From Apus apus (taxonomy: Eukaryota; Chordata; Aves; Apodiformes; Apodidae): a stretch of DNA of 64,000 nucleotides. Positions 38,152 to 52,000 of this stretch are shown here, piece by piece. The position numbers were made by a program, and so were the translations under genes. Below the pieces are notes generated by a model. The model did not search any database and was not told the origin of the DNA. It saw only the letters and a program-made list of their open reading frames with translations. Location: the NCBI RefSeq assembly GCF_020740795.1, contig NC_067282.1, positions 134,535,132 to 134,599,131 of the forward strand. The letters run 5' to 3'. Position 1 is the first letter of the stretch. The number at the start of each line of letters is the position of its first letter.

Positions 38152-41100
38152 ATTCACAGCCATAAAACAAAAACTTCAGCACCTATTACACAAAACTCTG
38201 CCTGACCTTCTTGGTGTGTAGCCTGGATGAAGAATGTGGCAAACTGCTCTGTGGGCTACAGTCATGCAAACAGTTACTCACATAATGAATTTCACATCAG
38301 CCAGAAGTATGTCAATAGAGCTGCTTATCACAGAAAGTTAATCAACTTTCAAAGTGGTTACAGAATGACAATTTTTAGACATATTTTTTCATGAAGCTAT
38401 TTTGTAAAGCCATCAAAATTTACTTGAGTACAAGGCCATCTTGTGCTCTAGTGGAATTCACCAGCCAGAATAAGGGAGACTAATATTGCCTGTGTTGCAA
38501 GATTTTAAAATTGCTGGGTCTGTTCCCCGCTCAGAAGAACCTCCAACAAAGTCTGAAAATTAACAGGACAATAAACTCTCTCAGCTCCGTCTGTGCTGGC
38601 AGATGTGTCCTAAATTAGGACCAGATTTCATCCTTGCTTACACTTGTGTAAATCTGTATTAACTCTGCTGAAGTCAGGGGAGCTTGTCTGGGTTTAAAGG
38701 ATGTTACTGTGAACAAACTTAACCTCAGTATAACTACAGTTTTCCCTGAAGGAAGTGCAAGAGAAGAAATCAATGTAAATTCTGACATCTTCGTTTAAGC
38801 AATAATACCAATTTTCTTGTAGCATTGTGGGAAATTCTGGAGTAAATCACAGAAGCCCCTAGACTCAGTTTGGATTGATGGCTCCAGGAGAACAAAACTT
38901 TCCTGTAGCCTTGGCTTTCCAGGGCTGTGTGAAGCCCGTAAGTGTTCAAGAAGGACGAAGTCTGAAGTCCTGAAAGGCTGTGAAATGTATGGAACCCTGC
39001 AAGATCAGAAGTCCAAACCTTCTTTACATTCTCAGCTGTGTGTATAGTGGAGATAACTCATGTGCTCCATCTCTCTGATCCATGGCACAGGATAAAATTT
39101 ATGGGCCATTTGCAAGCCCAGCTCCATGTAGAGACTCTACAGTGTTTAATAAAGAGATTAAAAAGCATAGTGGTGACATCTACCACTCTAATCCAAAGGG
39201 TGAGAAAGACAAATAAAACATCAAATAAAATTTAAAGTACTTTGAAGATCCTTACAATTTTCTGCATAGCTATTTTTAGATTGTAATTTCCTGCAGATAT
39301 TTTGGTGGGAGTAGACCTTAAGGAACAGGCTGACAGAGGAGAGTAGTAATGCCTTTGTGAATTAACTTTTGAAAAGCAGTCAATGAACAAGGGAGATCTG
39401 GAAGAGAATGCAGAGGTGATTAAAAAAAAGTTGATAAAACAGATGATCGAGGTTTTGGAGGATGGTGGAGGGCTCACACAGTTTAAAAAACTGGGAAAGA
39501 CAGAGATGCAGCATTATAAAATATGAAAGTGAGCACAAGTTGGAATGAAAAACGATTGAAAATTTTTTCCTTCTGTCTAGTCACTGTTGTTCTGACACAG
39601 TCTGGCAGGAACTACAACCACCTCTACTGCTCAGTCTTATGCATCATCTGGTCTGCAGAGGTTACCCACAAGGGAAGCAGCTGTTGCACTGCTCTTATGA
39701 TAAGAACATCTGTCCATTTGAGAATGGCACTGAAACAAAAAAAAATCTGTTCAAAGAGGTTACTGGTCAGCTACTACAGACTTCAGAAGTGGTTGTTCTG
39801 GGGGTTGGTATCAGCAACAGATTGTCATGGGCGGTGTCTGGAAATCCAAGCTATCCTGGCAATGAAAACTTTCACCTAATGGTAAATATCTTTCAGTCAC
39901 TACTGCACGGTATTTCTATCATAAGGCTGCAGATAAAAGGGAGAAATTTCCCATTTATCCAGGGAAAAAAAAAACCCCTCACTGAAGCAGGAGGTGAAAT
40001 ACCTCTCTCAAAGTCTTCTCAGGATACTTGAAGGCAGTAGGAGATTCACATTTCACAAGATCTGCTGCACAAAGGCTGCACGGATGCCTGGTACTGTTGT
40101 ACGGTTCTGAAATCTCTTTCATATATTTTCGGCTTCCTGGACAGGAATTTCTGTCCTTTGTTAGTGCCACAAGGGACATTAAATTCTGATCTTAAAATCT
40201 GCACACCTATTAACAAATAGGTCTCAAAAATTAATTTCCTGGGTCTTTCTTCCTCCTTTCCTAATAAAGTCCTTTTGAATGTATATTATGAATCTCTGGG
40301 AGAGCTCTGCAAACCACTGTATTAAAAAGAGATAGGTGTGACAGAGACAAGCTTCATCCTACATTCACTCAGTGCAGGAACAGACTTAGGTGCTGAGTGA
40401 GGGTCCCATCTGTGCACAGATTGGAGCAGTATGACTCACTGATCCATTGATCTCCTTAAATTAGAAATATTTCAAGTATCCATAAGGGAATATGAAGGCT
40501 CAGTTAGACAGATGAAAACTTGGACCTTATTTTGTCATCTGGTGACAATTAATTTTGTGCAAACCTGAAAGGTCAAGCAGTGGAAATAGTAGGAAGGGAA
40601 AAATAACTTTCTACATAAGAAATAAGGGCCACACCATTGTTTAATATAAATTGGCATAGCTCCGTTGAGGTAGATTTCTTATGAACAGAAGAACTGGTCC
40701 TTCCTGCATTCCTCTCAGAAATCACATATAAGATAGTATCACTGCAGTAAACCCCAAACAAGTGCAGAAACTGAAACATCTGAAGCTTGAAGGAGCCAGA
40801 GGTTAAAATGAAAGGCCCCTTTGTTACACAGGAATTATTCTTTTCTGAGGAAATATCTTACTATCTACAGTTATCTGCTTGAACTTTCATTTCATACTGT
40901 TAAGAATCACTAAGAAGTACTTATTTTTTATGAAAGTCCTGGGCTTATGTGATAATGTAGATATCCCTAATAAAACCAAGCACCATTTTCTGCATCCTTC
41001 TCAGAACTGCCCCTTATGATGGATCTTTTATGCCAGGCAGGTCAATGTGTTGGTGCCACATTTCTTCACTTACAAAATGATAGTATTATCCTACTTCAGT

Positions 41101-41490
41101 GAATCCACTGTTGGTTGAGGGGCTTGTTCTAAACACTACATATAATGAGGAGTCACACTGGTGTAGAAAAGGAAGAAAATTAAATATCTTTGGTAATTCA
41201 GAGTGGTTGAGTAATTATGTGTTATATCTATGACCAAAGTAACATGTTGTTCGGGTTTTTTTTATGAAGAACTAAGCAAAATGGCAGGGAATGGAGTTAA
41301 CCTTCCTGGCCTGTGAAATGCTTGCATTCCTTAGGCTGCAGTTTCTGGCTTCATGAGAAAATAACTTCACTGTATTTACACAACATGGGTCAATGCAATG
41401 ACCTTTTCCTTGGCTGATGTGAGGAAGCAGGCTTCCCTAAGCAGTGGGTGTAATCCCTCACCTTTGTCCTCAGGTTGCTATTGATTACTT

Positions 41491-41915
41491 AGAATCATAG
41501 AATCACAAAACTATTCAGGTTGGAAAAGACCCTTGGGATCACCAAATCCCAACCATCATCCCTACTCTACAAAGTTCTCCCCTAAATAATATCCACCAAC
41601 ACCACATCCAAATGACCCTTAAACACATCCAGGGATGGTGACTCCACCACCTCCCTGGGCAGCCTATTCCAGTGTCTGACCACTCTTTCTGTGAACATTT
41701 TTTTCCTAATGTCCAGTCTAAACCTCCCCTGTTGCAGCTTGAAGCCATTCCCTCTTGTTCTGTTGCTAATTACCTGTGAGAAGAGACCAGCACCAATCCC
41801 TCTTCAATGACCTTTCAGGTAGTTGTAGAGACTGTTGAGGTCTCCCCTCAGCCTCCTCTTTCTTAAACTAAACATTCCCAGCTCCTTCAAGCGTTTTTCA
41901 TATACTTGTATAATA
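41491..41915 (-). mobile_element. CR1 LINE 3' fragment of a diverged subfamily
   Basis: Read on the minus strand it ends with the ttctatgattcta terminus. It carries CR1 tail landmarks (gcattccc, agtgtctgaccactc, ctggaataggctgcccaggg-type) that differ from the 17.5, 27 and 43 kb copies. It is truncated near the caagcgtttttcatat segment. Confidence 0.92.
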
Positions 41916-42564
41916 GAGCACTTTAAATTTAATTATACCAGGTAAATAAAATGCTTTCTGGGTTTGCAAGCAAGAGTGAATTTTAATGACATGGAACATT
42001 ATTTAATATTTGAGATTTGAGAAGGATCTCTCTGTAATGGCTGAAGAGTAGGATCTTTCTTACAAAGATTTCATTAAGGCTTAGAATACCTCTCTAAATC
42101 TAGAGTCCTGAAATTTCACTTCATGGAGCCAGTTCAATACTCTTGAGAACTGGCTGAACTTTGGTGCAATAGCTGTGGTTTTATATGAATCTGAAGTACA
42201 AAACAGCCAGGCTCGTGTACTGCTCAGTATGCCAAATTCCACTGCAGTCAGACCAAGGTGAAAGTTTTCTAACTAAATGATGAATTAGGTCCATAATGTT
42301 GTAATTAAAAATGGAAAAAGCCTTCTGTTAGGACTTCCTTTACACACTGAATTGTAACCCACTAACTAATTCACTGTTCCTGGAAGGACAAAAAGTATAT
42401 GCTGGTTTTGACTACGGTTTTTATATTGTAGCTGAAATGCTATACGATACATTCTGTTAGATGCTGTTGGAAGTTAACAATCAAATAAAAACCCCTAAAC
42501 CAGAACTACCCTCTAAAAAGAAGTATAAGAATCAGATGTCACTTAGTCTGGATTCTCATTTTTC

Positions 42565-43355
42565 AGACAACTTCATGAAGTTCAATAAAGCTAAGTGCAA
42601 GATCCTCCACATGGGGTTGGGGCAATCCCAAGCACAAATACAGGCTGGAGGGAGAATGGATTGAGAACAGTCCTAAGGAAAATGACTTGGGGGCACTGGT
42701 TGACAAGAAGCTCAACATGAGCCGGCCCAGAAAGCCAACTGTGTCCTGGGCTGCATCAAAAGATGTGTGGCCAGCAGGTCAAGTGAGGTGACTCTGTCCC
42801 TCTACTCTGCTCTCGTGAGACCTCACCTGGAGTGCTGTGTCCAGTTCTGGAGCCCCCAGCATAAGAAGGATATGGAGGTCCTGGAGATAGTCCAGAGGAG
42901 GACTATAAAGATGATCAGAGAGCTGGAGCACCTCTCCTAACAAAGACAGGCTGAGATAGTTGAGGTTGTTCAGCCTGGAGAAGAGAAGGCTTTGGGGACA
43001 CCTCATAATGGCCTTCCAGTATCTGAAGAGGACCTACAGGAAAGCTGGAGAGGGACTTTTTACAAGGGCATGTAGTGATAGGACAAGGGGCAATGGTTTT
43101 AAACTGAAAAAGGAGAGATTTAGGGTAGACATTAGGTGGAAATTCTTTAGTGTGAGGATGGTCAGGCACTGGAACAGGTTGCCCAGGGAAGCTGTGTGAG
43201 CCCCCTCCCTGAAAACGTTCAAGGCCAGGTTGGGTGGAGCTTTGAGCAACCTGGTCTAGTGGAAGGTGTTGCTGCCCATGCAGGGGGGTTGGAACTAGAT
43301 GGTCTTTAAGGTCCCTTCCAACCCAAACCTTTCTAGGATTCTGTGGTTCTATGAA
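42565..43355 (+). mobile_element. CR1 LINE 3' fragment, 0.8 kb, very like the 27 kb copy
   Basis: From ttcatgaagttcaataaagc to the terminus aggattctgtggttctatga it matches the 27100-27893 part of the long CR1 almost base for base over long stretches. It has its own small deletion after gagccgg (about 42725) relative to that copy. The 3' ORF end and the UTR are present. Confidence 0.95.
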
Positions 43356-43359
43356 TAAC

Positions 43360-45520
43360 ACAGAGATGTCCCATTCACTTGCCTTCCAAGACGTGTACAA
43401 AGGCTTTGTGAAACACTACTGATACACAGATCCACGATATTGATATCATGGTTCCAGTGCAGACTATGCAGGAAGATGGAGTAATCTGTAAATGTTGGTG
43501 CTGAGTGACCATCTGCTGCTAGTCAAAATTTATGTTCTTAACAACATCTATATTTCTGTTCACTTATGTCCATTTTGTTTGTTGTTTGACAATGTAGACC
43601 TCTAGAATTTTCATACAGGTTACTACTGATAAAGTTTAAATAGCTCAGTTTCATCTCTGTTCCTCTTCAGTGTTCAAAGGACTATATTATACAAAATATG
43701 CTTCTGAGTAGTGGCTTCTTGTTCAACTCTTAATCAAATGGAAGCCATGAGAACCTGTCAAGCTGGAGCGCTGCCAGCCCTGTATTGAGTTATCTCTGTA
43801 AGTCAGTGAGCAGCACTAAAAGATTTATTTTTAAAAATTCGTTGTCATGGTTTAATAACATAGTATACAGAAACTTCTCATGCACATGTACAGTTGGAAT
43901 ATGACTAGAACAAGAGACTTGGTGGGAAAAGGATCCTGATACTGTGATTCAAAATTGCTCCGGGAAAGGGAGAGAAATGCTTGCCCCAGCTGTGTTTATA
44001 TGGTTTATAGTTTAACATGACATTTATAGAGTTTTGGTTTATGGTAGACTGAGATGCTTCAGAGTTTTTCTACAGCTTCTTTGAGATCATGTGCCTGGTG
44101 GAGATGCTTGGCAGTAAATATCTTTGGTCAGTGCTTAAAGGTGGAAGAAACATCAACCTGATGCTGTAGAAGGCATTTGCTAAAATACATCCCAGAGTAA
44201 TTTTTTTTTTACAGAGAAAATGGAAAGAACCATTTTAGAGAAAATAAAAGAAAAGGAAGACTGCTTTTCCCGATTCATATGCTTCTGATGTTCTAAGCTT
44301 TCAGCTGATATTGGTGGCAAATATAAGTTAATAATCTATCACAGGCAGGATTCAGTATAAATACCAGCTAGGGGAGGGATGAGACAGATAAAACAGTATT
44401 AAAATTTCAACTATGCTGCTGTAAGTTTCTCTGCAGTTAAAAAAATTTAAACCTGTAAAGTGAGATAGAACTGAATGAGTAATTTCAATTATGCTGTAAA
44501 AAGATTACATGAAAAAAAGTGAGCATTGCTGTGACCAACATCTAAATGGGGAAACTGATGCACAGTAAATTGCAATGACTTACTGAGGTGCTCAAGTCAA
44601 AGAAAGTCCACATCTCAACTCTCATGGCTCCCAGTCTAGCATCTAATGGACTGAGCTGATGCCATTATTTCAAGGGACTTTATGATGAGATAGTCTTACT
44701 TAACCCAGTAGGCAAAAACTTGTTTCTCTCATATATAGCTATTTAAGCCTTCTCTTTCTCCTCCCAATGCACTCTTTAAGTGGGACTCGGTAAGATATGT
44801 CTTGTTGAACTCTGCTTTTTACGCAGCTTCAGTTTCAATCATCTCTTTGTCTCCAGCCTGCCCACTGTGGTAGTGCACTGGTCTCAGCTCTCTGATGTTA
44901 ACTTCTCCCCTAAGGAAGAATTGTTTTGTCATTAGGACCTGAAATGAGAAATCAAAAGATTATGCACAGTTAGTGACGTCCTCTGAAAGCAACCTATTTA
45001 GTTTTTCAGCTGCACACTTGTAAAAGAGGAATAAATTATTCCTCTCAGCCCATGGTGTTGTCCATTCAGACTATATGTGTTTGGGGAAAGATTATCCTTT
45101 TTTAACTATGTGTGTATATTGTTACTTTAGCCTTTAAAAGAAGAAATTGGCTTCAGTATAATACAATTCATTGGTCAGGTTTGGGCAAATATAGAATGCA
45201 ATCCTTAAACTCACTTTCAGTTTCCAAGCACAGAACCTCTGGAAAGAAAATCCTTACTGTACAGCTTGCCACACATAAAAACTGGTGAAATAATTTAAAT
45301 ACATTTGCCTTCCAAGAATAAATTTCATACGGACACAGTCTAAACATATATTCCTGCTCAGGATCTGAGACCCAGCTGTTGTTTTTTTCATACACACAGC
45401 AATTTGTTGCACAAGAGGATTTTATTATTGGGCAATTTGGTATCACCACATACCAGGGGCTCACACTCTGAAACTCAAGGTTTAAGCTATGTATTTGTGG
45501 ATATGCACATCCTCATAGAC
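43360..45520. other. Non-coding stretch, nothing recognised
   Basis: AT-rich sequence with no supported frame or repeat. Confidence 0.45.
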
Positions 45521-45529
45521 AAGCTGATG

Positions 45530-45715
45530 AAGAGCAGGGCAGATAAGTGAACAGCAAGCTAGACTTAATGGCTGGGCTCAGAGAGTTGTGAGCAGCAGCA
45601 TGAAGCCCAGCTGGAGGCCAGTCATGAATGGTGTACCCCAGCAGTCAATACTAGCATCAATACTGTCTAACATCTTTATTAATGACCTAGGTGATGGACC
45701 AGGATGCACCCTCAT
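45530..45715 (+). mobile_element. CR1 LINE internal fragment (reverse transcriptase region)
   Basis: The sequence around 45625-45700 translates in pieces to NGVPQQSI...SNIFINDLGD, matching the CR1 motif (S)GVPQGSVLGP..FNIFINDLD. No 3' tail follows, so this is an isolated internal piece with indels. Confidence 0.8.
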
Positions 45716-46107
45716 CAAGAAATCCAGCATCCCAGGTCATTATAAACATTAAGGAACAATGTGCTAATCCAGCCTCAAGTACTTTAAAAACTGGGAATGA
45801 AATAGACCAAATTTCTTCCTTCACAGATACTGGTATGATGATTGTATGACCTGGTGACTGCACAGAGGTAGTCACAGATAACTGGGAAGTTGCTGTGATT
45901 TACCAGCTTCCAGCTTGTCACCTGAGCCACGTGAACTGGATGTGTGTGATCTCCCAGGTCTTTGCAATTGCGTTTGCAATTTGCAAATGAGTTTACTTAA
46001 ACCACTTGTTGTGTTTCATTACACATCTGCAGCACTGTGAGAGCACATTACTCTGTGTTTTGTAACTGCATTTAGGAGAACTGACTCTAAATAGAAGTTA
46101 GACCTGT

Positions 46108-46185
46108 TTATTATTATATATATTTTTATTAATTTTATGTATTATTTGTATTATGCATTATTATGTATTATTTTATGAATAGTAG
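46108..46185 (+). repeat. TATTA-rich low-complexity tract
   Basis: Repeated TATTAT, TTATTA and TATGTATTAT units over about 75 bases. Confidence 0.7.
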
Positions 46186-47534
46186 AGCATTAACATGGAG
46201 AAATTGGATCATTTGCAAGTGTCTATACCTATCAACCCCACTGGTAGCCTGAAGTGAAAAGTTTGAGCAAGCTTAATTAATTTCCTATTTCTTCTAACTT
46301 AAAAAAAGGTTAAATTTAGGTTAGCATTCATCCAACCCGACAACTGCCTATAAATAGCTCTGCTATTTCAGTGTCCTGTGTAGTAGTGGCAAGACAGGCT
46401 ACTACAGAAAAAAATCCAAAGAAAAGCTCCAAACTTGTACTCAGATCACAAGCAGGCAAAGGTTATTTGCCTCCTAATGCTCATGTCACATGGCAATCTT
46501 TTTATGTTTTCCTCTACTAGAGGGCTGCATTTCAGCTCCTGTTACTTACCCATTTTTTGCTCTACTTCCCATTAATTTCAATTCTTCTATTAAAGACTTG
46601 CAAATCCCACAGAAGGTTGCTTATTATAGATCTTAATTCCATCAAGCTTTCTGAAAGTGCATTTATAGCTCACATAGGCCTAAAGACTTCTCTTTAGTCA
46701 GTTCTTCTAAATGCAATGGATGTATGGGACACAGCATAGATATTTAATGAGAATCATCCAGCAGCACAGGCATTTGCAGCTGTATTACACAGCCATTGTC
46801 CTGCTTGATCAAAGCAATTTTTCTACTAAAAGCTGGGCAGTGACACTGACAAGCAAGAATTTGGAGAACATTTGTAATACAGGCCTAATGTTATCATGTG
46901 TAGCTTTCTACATTAAATACAAAAGTACCTCACTAATCAAGGCAGCAAAAATACATTTTGAAGTATATAATCCATCTAGTTTTATAACAAGTCATTGCTA
47001 CCATTGCAGCTGTGTTAGCACATAGCAATACACATCTATCATCCAGGAAGAGAGCATTATAAATCCAACATCATAAACGTGAATACCACTTAGAAAGCCA
47101 AAATGAGCTGAGCCCAATGGGGCTACAGAGCTTTATACCAAGTGTTAAATCTGTAGTCTCCTTCAAGCAGTAATCCCTCTTAATTGACCTTAGTGTCTTG
47201 TGAGTGTTCTACAAACAATGAGAGGGAAAGACACAGGGAAGGGGAAGGCAGAGCTACATTTCCTCTAAAGAGAAAGGTTTGATGAAAGACATGGTACAGC
47301 ACATATGCAAGGGAGACAGATTTCTCAGCCTACATAATAGACTTCCAGGAAAACTAATGACAGTCAGAAAATTAATGTCCTTCCATCCAAGAACACAGCA
47401 TATATAGCACCATATATATAAGAAATACAAGCAAGGCCATCCTGAAATTAAGTGTTACTCTGTATGCACAAACCTTTCCTTGGGGAAGGAGTGGAAAAAT
47501 AAAAAAAATAATTAAAAAATTAAAGAGCCAAATG

Positions 47535-47702
47535 TTCCAACAAGGTTGTGGCTGCCCCCTCTCTGGAAGTGTTCAAGGCCGGGTTGGATGGGGCTTTGAG
47601 CAACCTGGTCTAGTGGAGGGTGTCCCTACCCATGCAGGGTGGTTGGAACTAGATGATCTTTAAGGTCCTTTCCAACCCAAGCCATTCTATGATTCTATGA
47701 CT
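47535..47702 (+). mobile_element. CR1 LINE 3' tail, about 0.17 kb
   Basis: It contains gtgttcaaggccgggttgg, gagcaacctggtctagtgg and ggttggaactagatgatc, and ends in attctatgattctatgact. Confidence 0.95.
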
Positions 47703-49027
47703 CTTTGATGCTGCCATTAAGTCTTTAAAAAGGGTGGTGAATAGGAGAGAACAGAACAGAGCAGAACTTGCTGAAGAGAACTTGGAGAGAGAAGGACAAA
47801 GATTTTGAGAACAGAAAGATGAGAACCAAAGCAAAAAGCTCCATGATGCTGAAATAAATGAGGCAAAGCTCTTAATGATCAACATGAAAAGAAAGCCAAC
47901 ACATACCAAGTCAATGAGTTTTTCTTTACCTATTTGTCAACAAATTACCTTACACATCCCAAACACAGGGACTTGCTCCTGGAGCAACAAGTAGAAAGCA
48001 GAACAGCAGTAAAGATCTTCTAAGCTGCATGTCTGTGGCTGGCACTCTGGTTCCCCTGTGTCCCTTTCCAGTGCTCGAGAGCAGAGAGAGTGGGTCATGC
48101 TAAAGCAGTGCTGAGCCTTCAGTCAGGTGGTGGGAACATTACACATCTCAGGTGGAGCTGAATAAAACAATGCTGCTGTAGGAAACAATTCAAACTTACA
48201 AACTGGTAAGATGGTAAAGGAGAAGGGGCTTTTTTGAAACAAAAAAAAGGAGAAAGTTGGAACAGTAATCCACAGGAAAGTGCTGCATTGAGGAAAATAT
48301 TCCATCTCACAGCAAAGCAAGTTGCGAATGCATCCATAGTTGAGGACAGGAGTTTGGAATTATCCAAACTTTCAGCTTGAAACAACCACCAGTAACAGAA
48401 CAGAAACAAAAACCTTAAAAGTTATTGGAAATTTTATTCTCTGTACAATGTTCCCAAATGTTGTACATCATCTGGAGACATTGCTTGCCCCCTCTATCTG
48501 CCACGTAGTTCAGAGAGCCTCGTGGCTGCCCTCTCTCCTCTCTGCTTGTTCTTCTACCATGTCTCAGCATTTACCCACCAGCTGGCAATGCAAGTCTGAG
48601 GCTCAGCTATCTCCAAAGGGCTGTGGCAGGAGTGCCCTAGAGGTAGGGCAAGGAAGATGCCAAAAGCTTCTTTTCAAGTCCTCAGCTTGGAGTTCTTTCT
48701 TAGCTCATTTTAAACAACGTAATTTGTGAAACAAGTAATGAAAAAAAAAAGGCTTAAAAGGGTACTGATCTTAGCCTTAAGTACAAATGGTGGCAGCACC
48801 TTGTGATCGTGACAGGAAGGAATGGATTACAAAATATAACACTGGTAAGCAGAGTAAAGAACAGTCTTTTCTACTGGCTGCAAATGATGTTCCAATGAAC
48901 AATACAGAATTCAAACTATGTTGTTAATAATTGACAAACAATACTACACAATTTTAGACAGAATAATTTCCTAATGATGTGTAAGTGCTTTGTGAGTGTT
49001 ATTTATCATTAATATTATAGATCCAGA

Positions 49028-49055
49028 CCTCCCCTCCCCCCCCCCCCACCCTCCC
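49028..49055. repeat. C-rich tract (G-rich on the minus strand)
   Basis: Runs of C of 4, 12, 3 (after a short break) and 3 bases, separated by single T or A and short breaks, including 12 consecutive C (49036-49047). The minus strand has at least four G-runs with short loops, which fits the G-quadruplex pattern. Confidence 0.8.
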
Positions 49056-52000
49056 GTTAATCTTACTGCAAGCTAAAGTACAATAAACTTCAGGCAGACA
49101 TTTGTTTGAGCAAAAGCTAAGGAAGAATGGAGGGCTTTGTTGTGTTGTCCGTCCTTTAAACAAAGCTTCCCTTTAACCACAAAATGCACACAAAGACATT
49201 AAGATATGCTAATAAAAGATATTCAAAGTAATGTTAACTCCTAAATTGGTATTCCAACATCTAAATCATTTAATGGAATAATGAGTGCTATGGTAATTAT
49301 TTAATTACATTAGAGATCACTATTAAATGTTGAGACAAAGCATCTGGCAATATTACTCTAATGAGTTGCATTATACAGAAATGAACTGGTTTTGAGTCTT
49401 TTTATAAAATTATTTCCTCTCCAGCCATACCCATCTCCCTTCCTTTAAAACTGTTTGGGAGTGTTGCGTCAGAGGTGTGTGTTTAAGAAGAAATACAAGT
49501 TCTCTGAAATAGGGTATTGGCTTGTAGCTCTTAAATTCATTGATGGCCTTTTGAAATCAACCTGCAGAAATCCACAGGTCATCAGAATCTCTTCTGAAGT
49601 CTAGTTTCTCTGTGTAGCTTAGTTTGCGTAGTTTCCCTAACAGTTCCCCAAAGAGTCTTGTGTCTTACATGTTTGTGACTTTGTATGGATGTTCACTGAC
49701 ATTTGTACGTGAATGTACTGTGCTCTGGCTGAGTGATCTGAGCAGCAGTATGAAAGTCAGGATTTAGTGAGAATCTCTTTGACATTTGTTAGCTGTAAAC
49801 CAAAGAATATAATTCCAAGGCATCATGGACTTAGAGTTTCATTAGTGTAAGGGTGAATTCAACATTGTCAGGGATATAAACATACATTTTGTGAAGCTGT
49901 ATATCTGAATTTGACCTTTTGCTTCTGCATCTCAGTCTGCTGAGAAGCGGCCCTTGTTTGAAACTCTTCTTAGAGGCATCCAGAGATATAAAACTAATGA
50001 AGCATTTCATGTTGGAATTTACACTGCAACTGCAGAATAAGGTAGTGTCCCCCAGGAAAAATCACATATTTGCTTCCAAAAATATTTTATTTGATTGAAG
50101 CAGTGACATCTGAGTCAAAGCCTGATAAAATGGACAGTCACGCATATTTAAAGAGATTAGAGTCTATCATGATGAAAAAGAAATGTACTATAAAATGTAA
50201 ACTGTAATTCATCTTATCAGCATTATGAAAAGCCTCATCCAAAAAAAAAAAAAAGTCTGAGGAAGCATAGATTTTTGGTTTTGTAGAGCATTTTAGCTGT
50301 ACTGACCCTTTTCAAAACATTTTTTCATCCACTGAAATATTTATGAGTGAAGTTAACATCTCCATTAACATTTTATATTCTTTTCCCCACCTTGCACCAA
50401 AAATACTGGGTGATGGATGAAGTGATAGCTTGAGAGCTGAAGACACAGGGCTTAGTGATAGCAATCTCTCACTTTTATATAGCACTTACTCATCCAGAAG
50501 AAAACAGGTATTAAAGCCAACTTGCTTTACAGGCTAGTCCAGAGCTCTTGAAAGTAGTCAAGGTTACAGTGACTTAAAGAGAATGGTTTCTGTCAGTCCT
50601 AATTGAAGAACGTATTTGTGTGTGATCAGGTGTATACGTGCTTATTTGCTCTTATGTTTCAACCTGACCAAGAATAGAGTTCTACTGGCTGACTGTATAG
50701 TTCCTTTCAGTCTTCCAGCTCTTTTACTGAGATATAAAGTAATTGAAATTCGCGTTCTTAAATCTATATTTACGCTGTTTTAATGAAATGCAGTAATTAT
50801 ATTTGTAGCTTGAATTAAATGGTTAAAAAAAATTCACTTCACATATAAGGCTTAGCTATCTAAGCTAGATAATTTTTAATCCGTCTTTACTATAATTTTA
50901 TTTTGGACATTGATTTGGAGTCAGATGAGCCTTCAATTTTAAGATGAAATTCTTCCTGGAATGAAATAGTGTTTATAAGATAGACACATGGCACAGAATG
51001 CAACTATCCTCCAAGTAGCATGCAGGGGAAAAAAGCCTACAATGAATAAAAGAAACTGCATGTACTTCTCCATTATGTATATCTTAAGTTGCTGCAATTA
51101 ATATTTATCTTTCTATTGTATTTCAGCTGGGCATAGAAATCCCATGAGAGATGCTGTCTTCATTGTGCTAGACCCTATGCAAACAGAAGAATAGCCTCCA
51201 CCTTGAAAAGCTTGCAGTATAAATACAGGTATGTGAAGAAGGAGAGACATGCACAGAGTTTAGTTACTACCAACAGGAATATCATTCTTTGAAATACTGT
51301 TGTTCCATTAGTGACATTACCAGAAAAGCCCTGGGTGTCACAAAAGAAGATTAGTAGTTTGCTTTACATATTGATTTCTGATCAGTTTGATCCATGCTCC
51401 TCCATCCCCATGGTCTGTGTCTGTGGGGGAACTGTGCAGGCAGCACAGTGCAGGTACTGCTTTCATGAAGTCCAACTCCATTACACTCCACAGGAAGACA
51501 AGACATTTTCTCCTTTTCCCCAGAATTGCATTCCCTCCAGCTCACGTTTAAGAGTTACTCATATTAGCACAGAATGTCTTTACACCACACTTGGAGAGAA
51601 ACACGCAGGGTTCACAGGCTCCTTTTTGTGCACAAGAGAGTTATTTTATTCATGCGACCTCTGATTTCAGGCCTGACCTTATTAATCTCTTTCTTCCTGA
51701 GGATTCGTCTCTCCCGTCCTTCTGAATAAAACCTGTAGATGGCACTGATCTAGCTTTGAAGGTAGTGCTTGCAATTGCTGTTACTGCCAAGATAAAAAAC
51801 AGAGGAGGTTAATTACAGTGCGCGGAAACTGAGAACAGGTGTTTCTGAATGCTCATTTTTCTGCCAGTGATGTCCTTTCAGTCTGCAGATGCACACTTAA
51901 AGCCATCCATAGTGACTGTGTGGCCGTAGCTAAAGAACAGCCTGCTCATTAAAGCTGCCCTTGTGGAAACAAAGCACTTCAAGCTTCTTTGTGTTCCTTA

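Larger units (their letters stand above)
36560..41485. other. Region upstream of UPK3A, no gene seen
   Basis: Intergenic in appearance. Two overlapping plus-strand frames at 39523-40031 (118 and 130 codons) show no known domain. Homopolymer tracts and a small CA/TA repeat are listed separately. Confidence 0.5.

Noticed and set aside
39523..40031. Overlapping plus-strand frames of 118 and 130 codons
   Set aside because: No domain, the frames overlap each other, and no promoter or poly(A) signal was found to match.
42779..43400. Minus-strand 161-codon and 75-codon frames
   Set aside because: Antisense shadows of the CR1 element at 42565-43355; the same antisense frame recurs at the 27 kb copy.
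51311..51664. 117-codon plus-strand frame
   Set aside because: No recognised motif or splice context; expected by chance in a window of this size.
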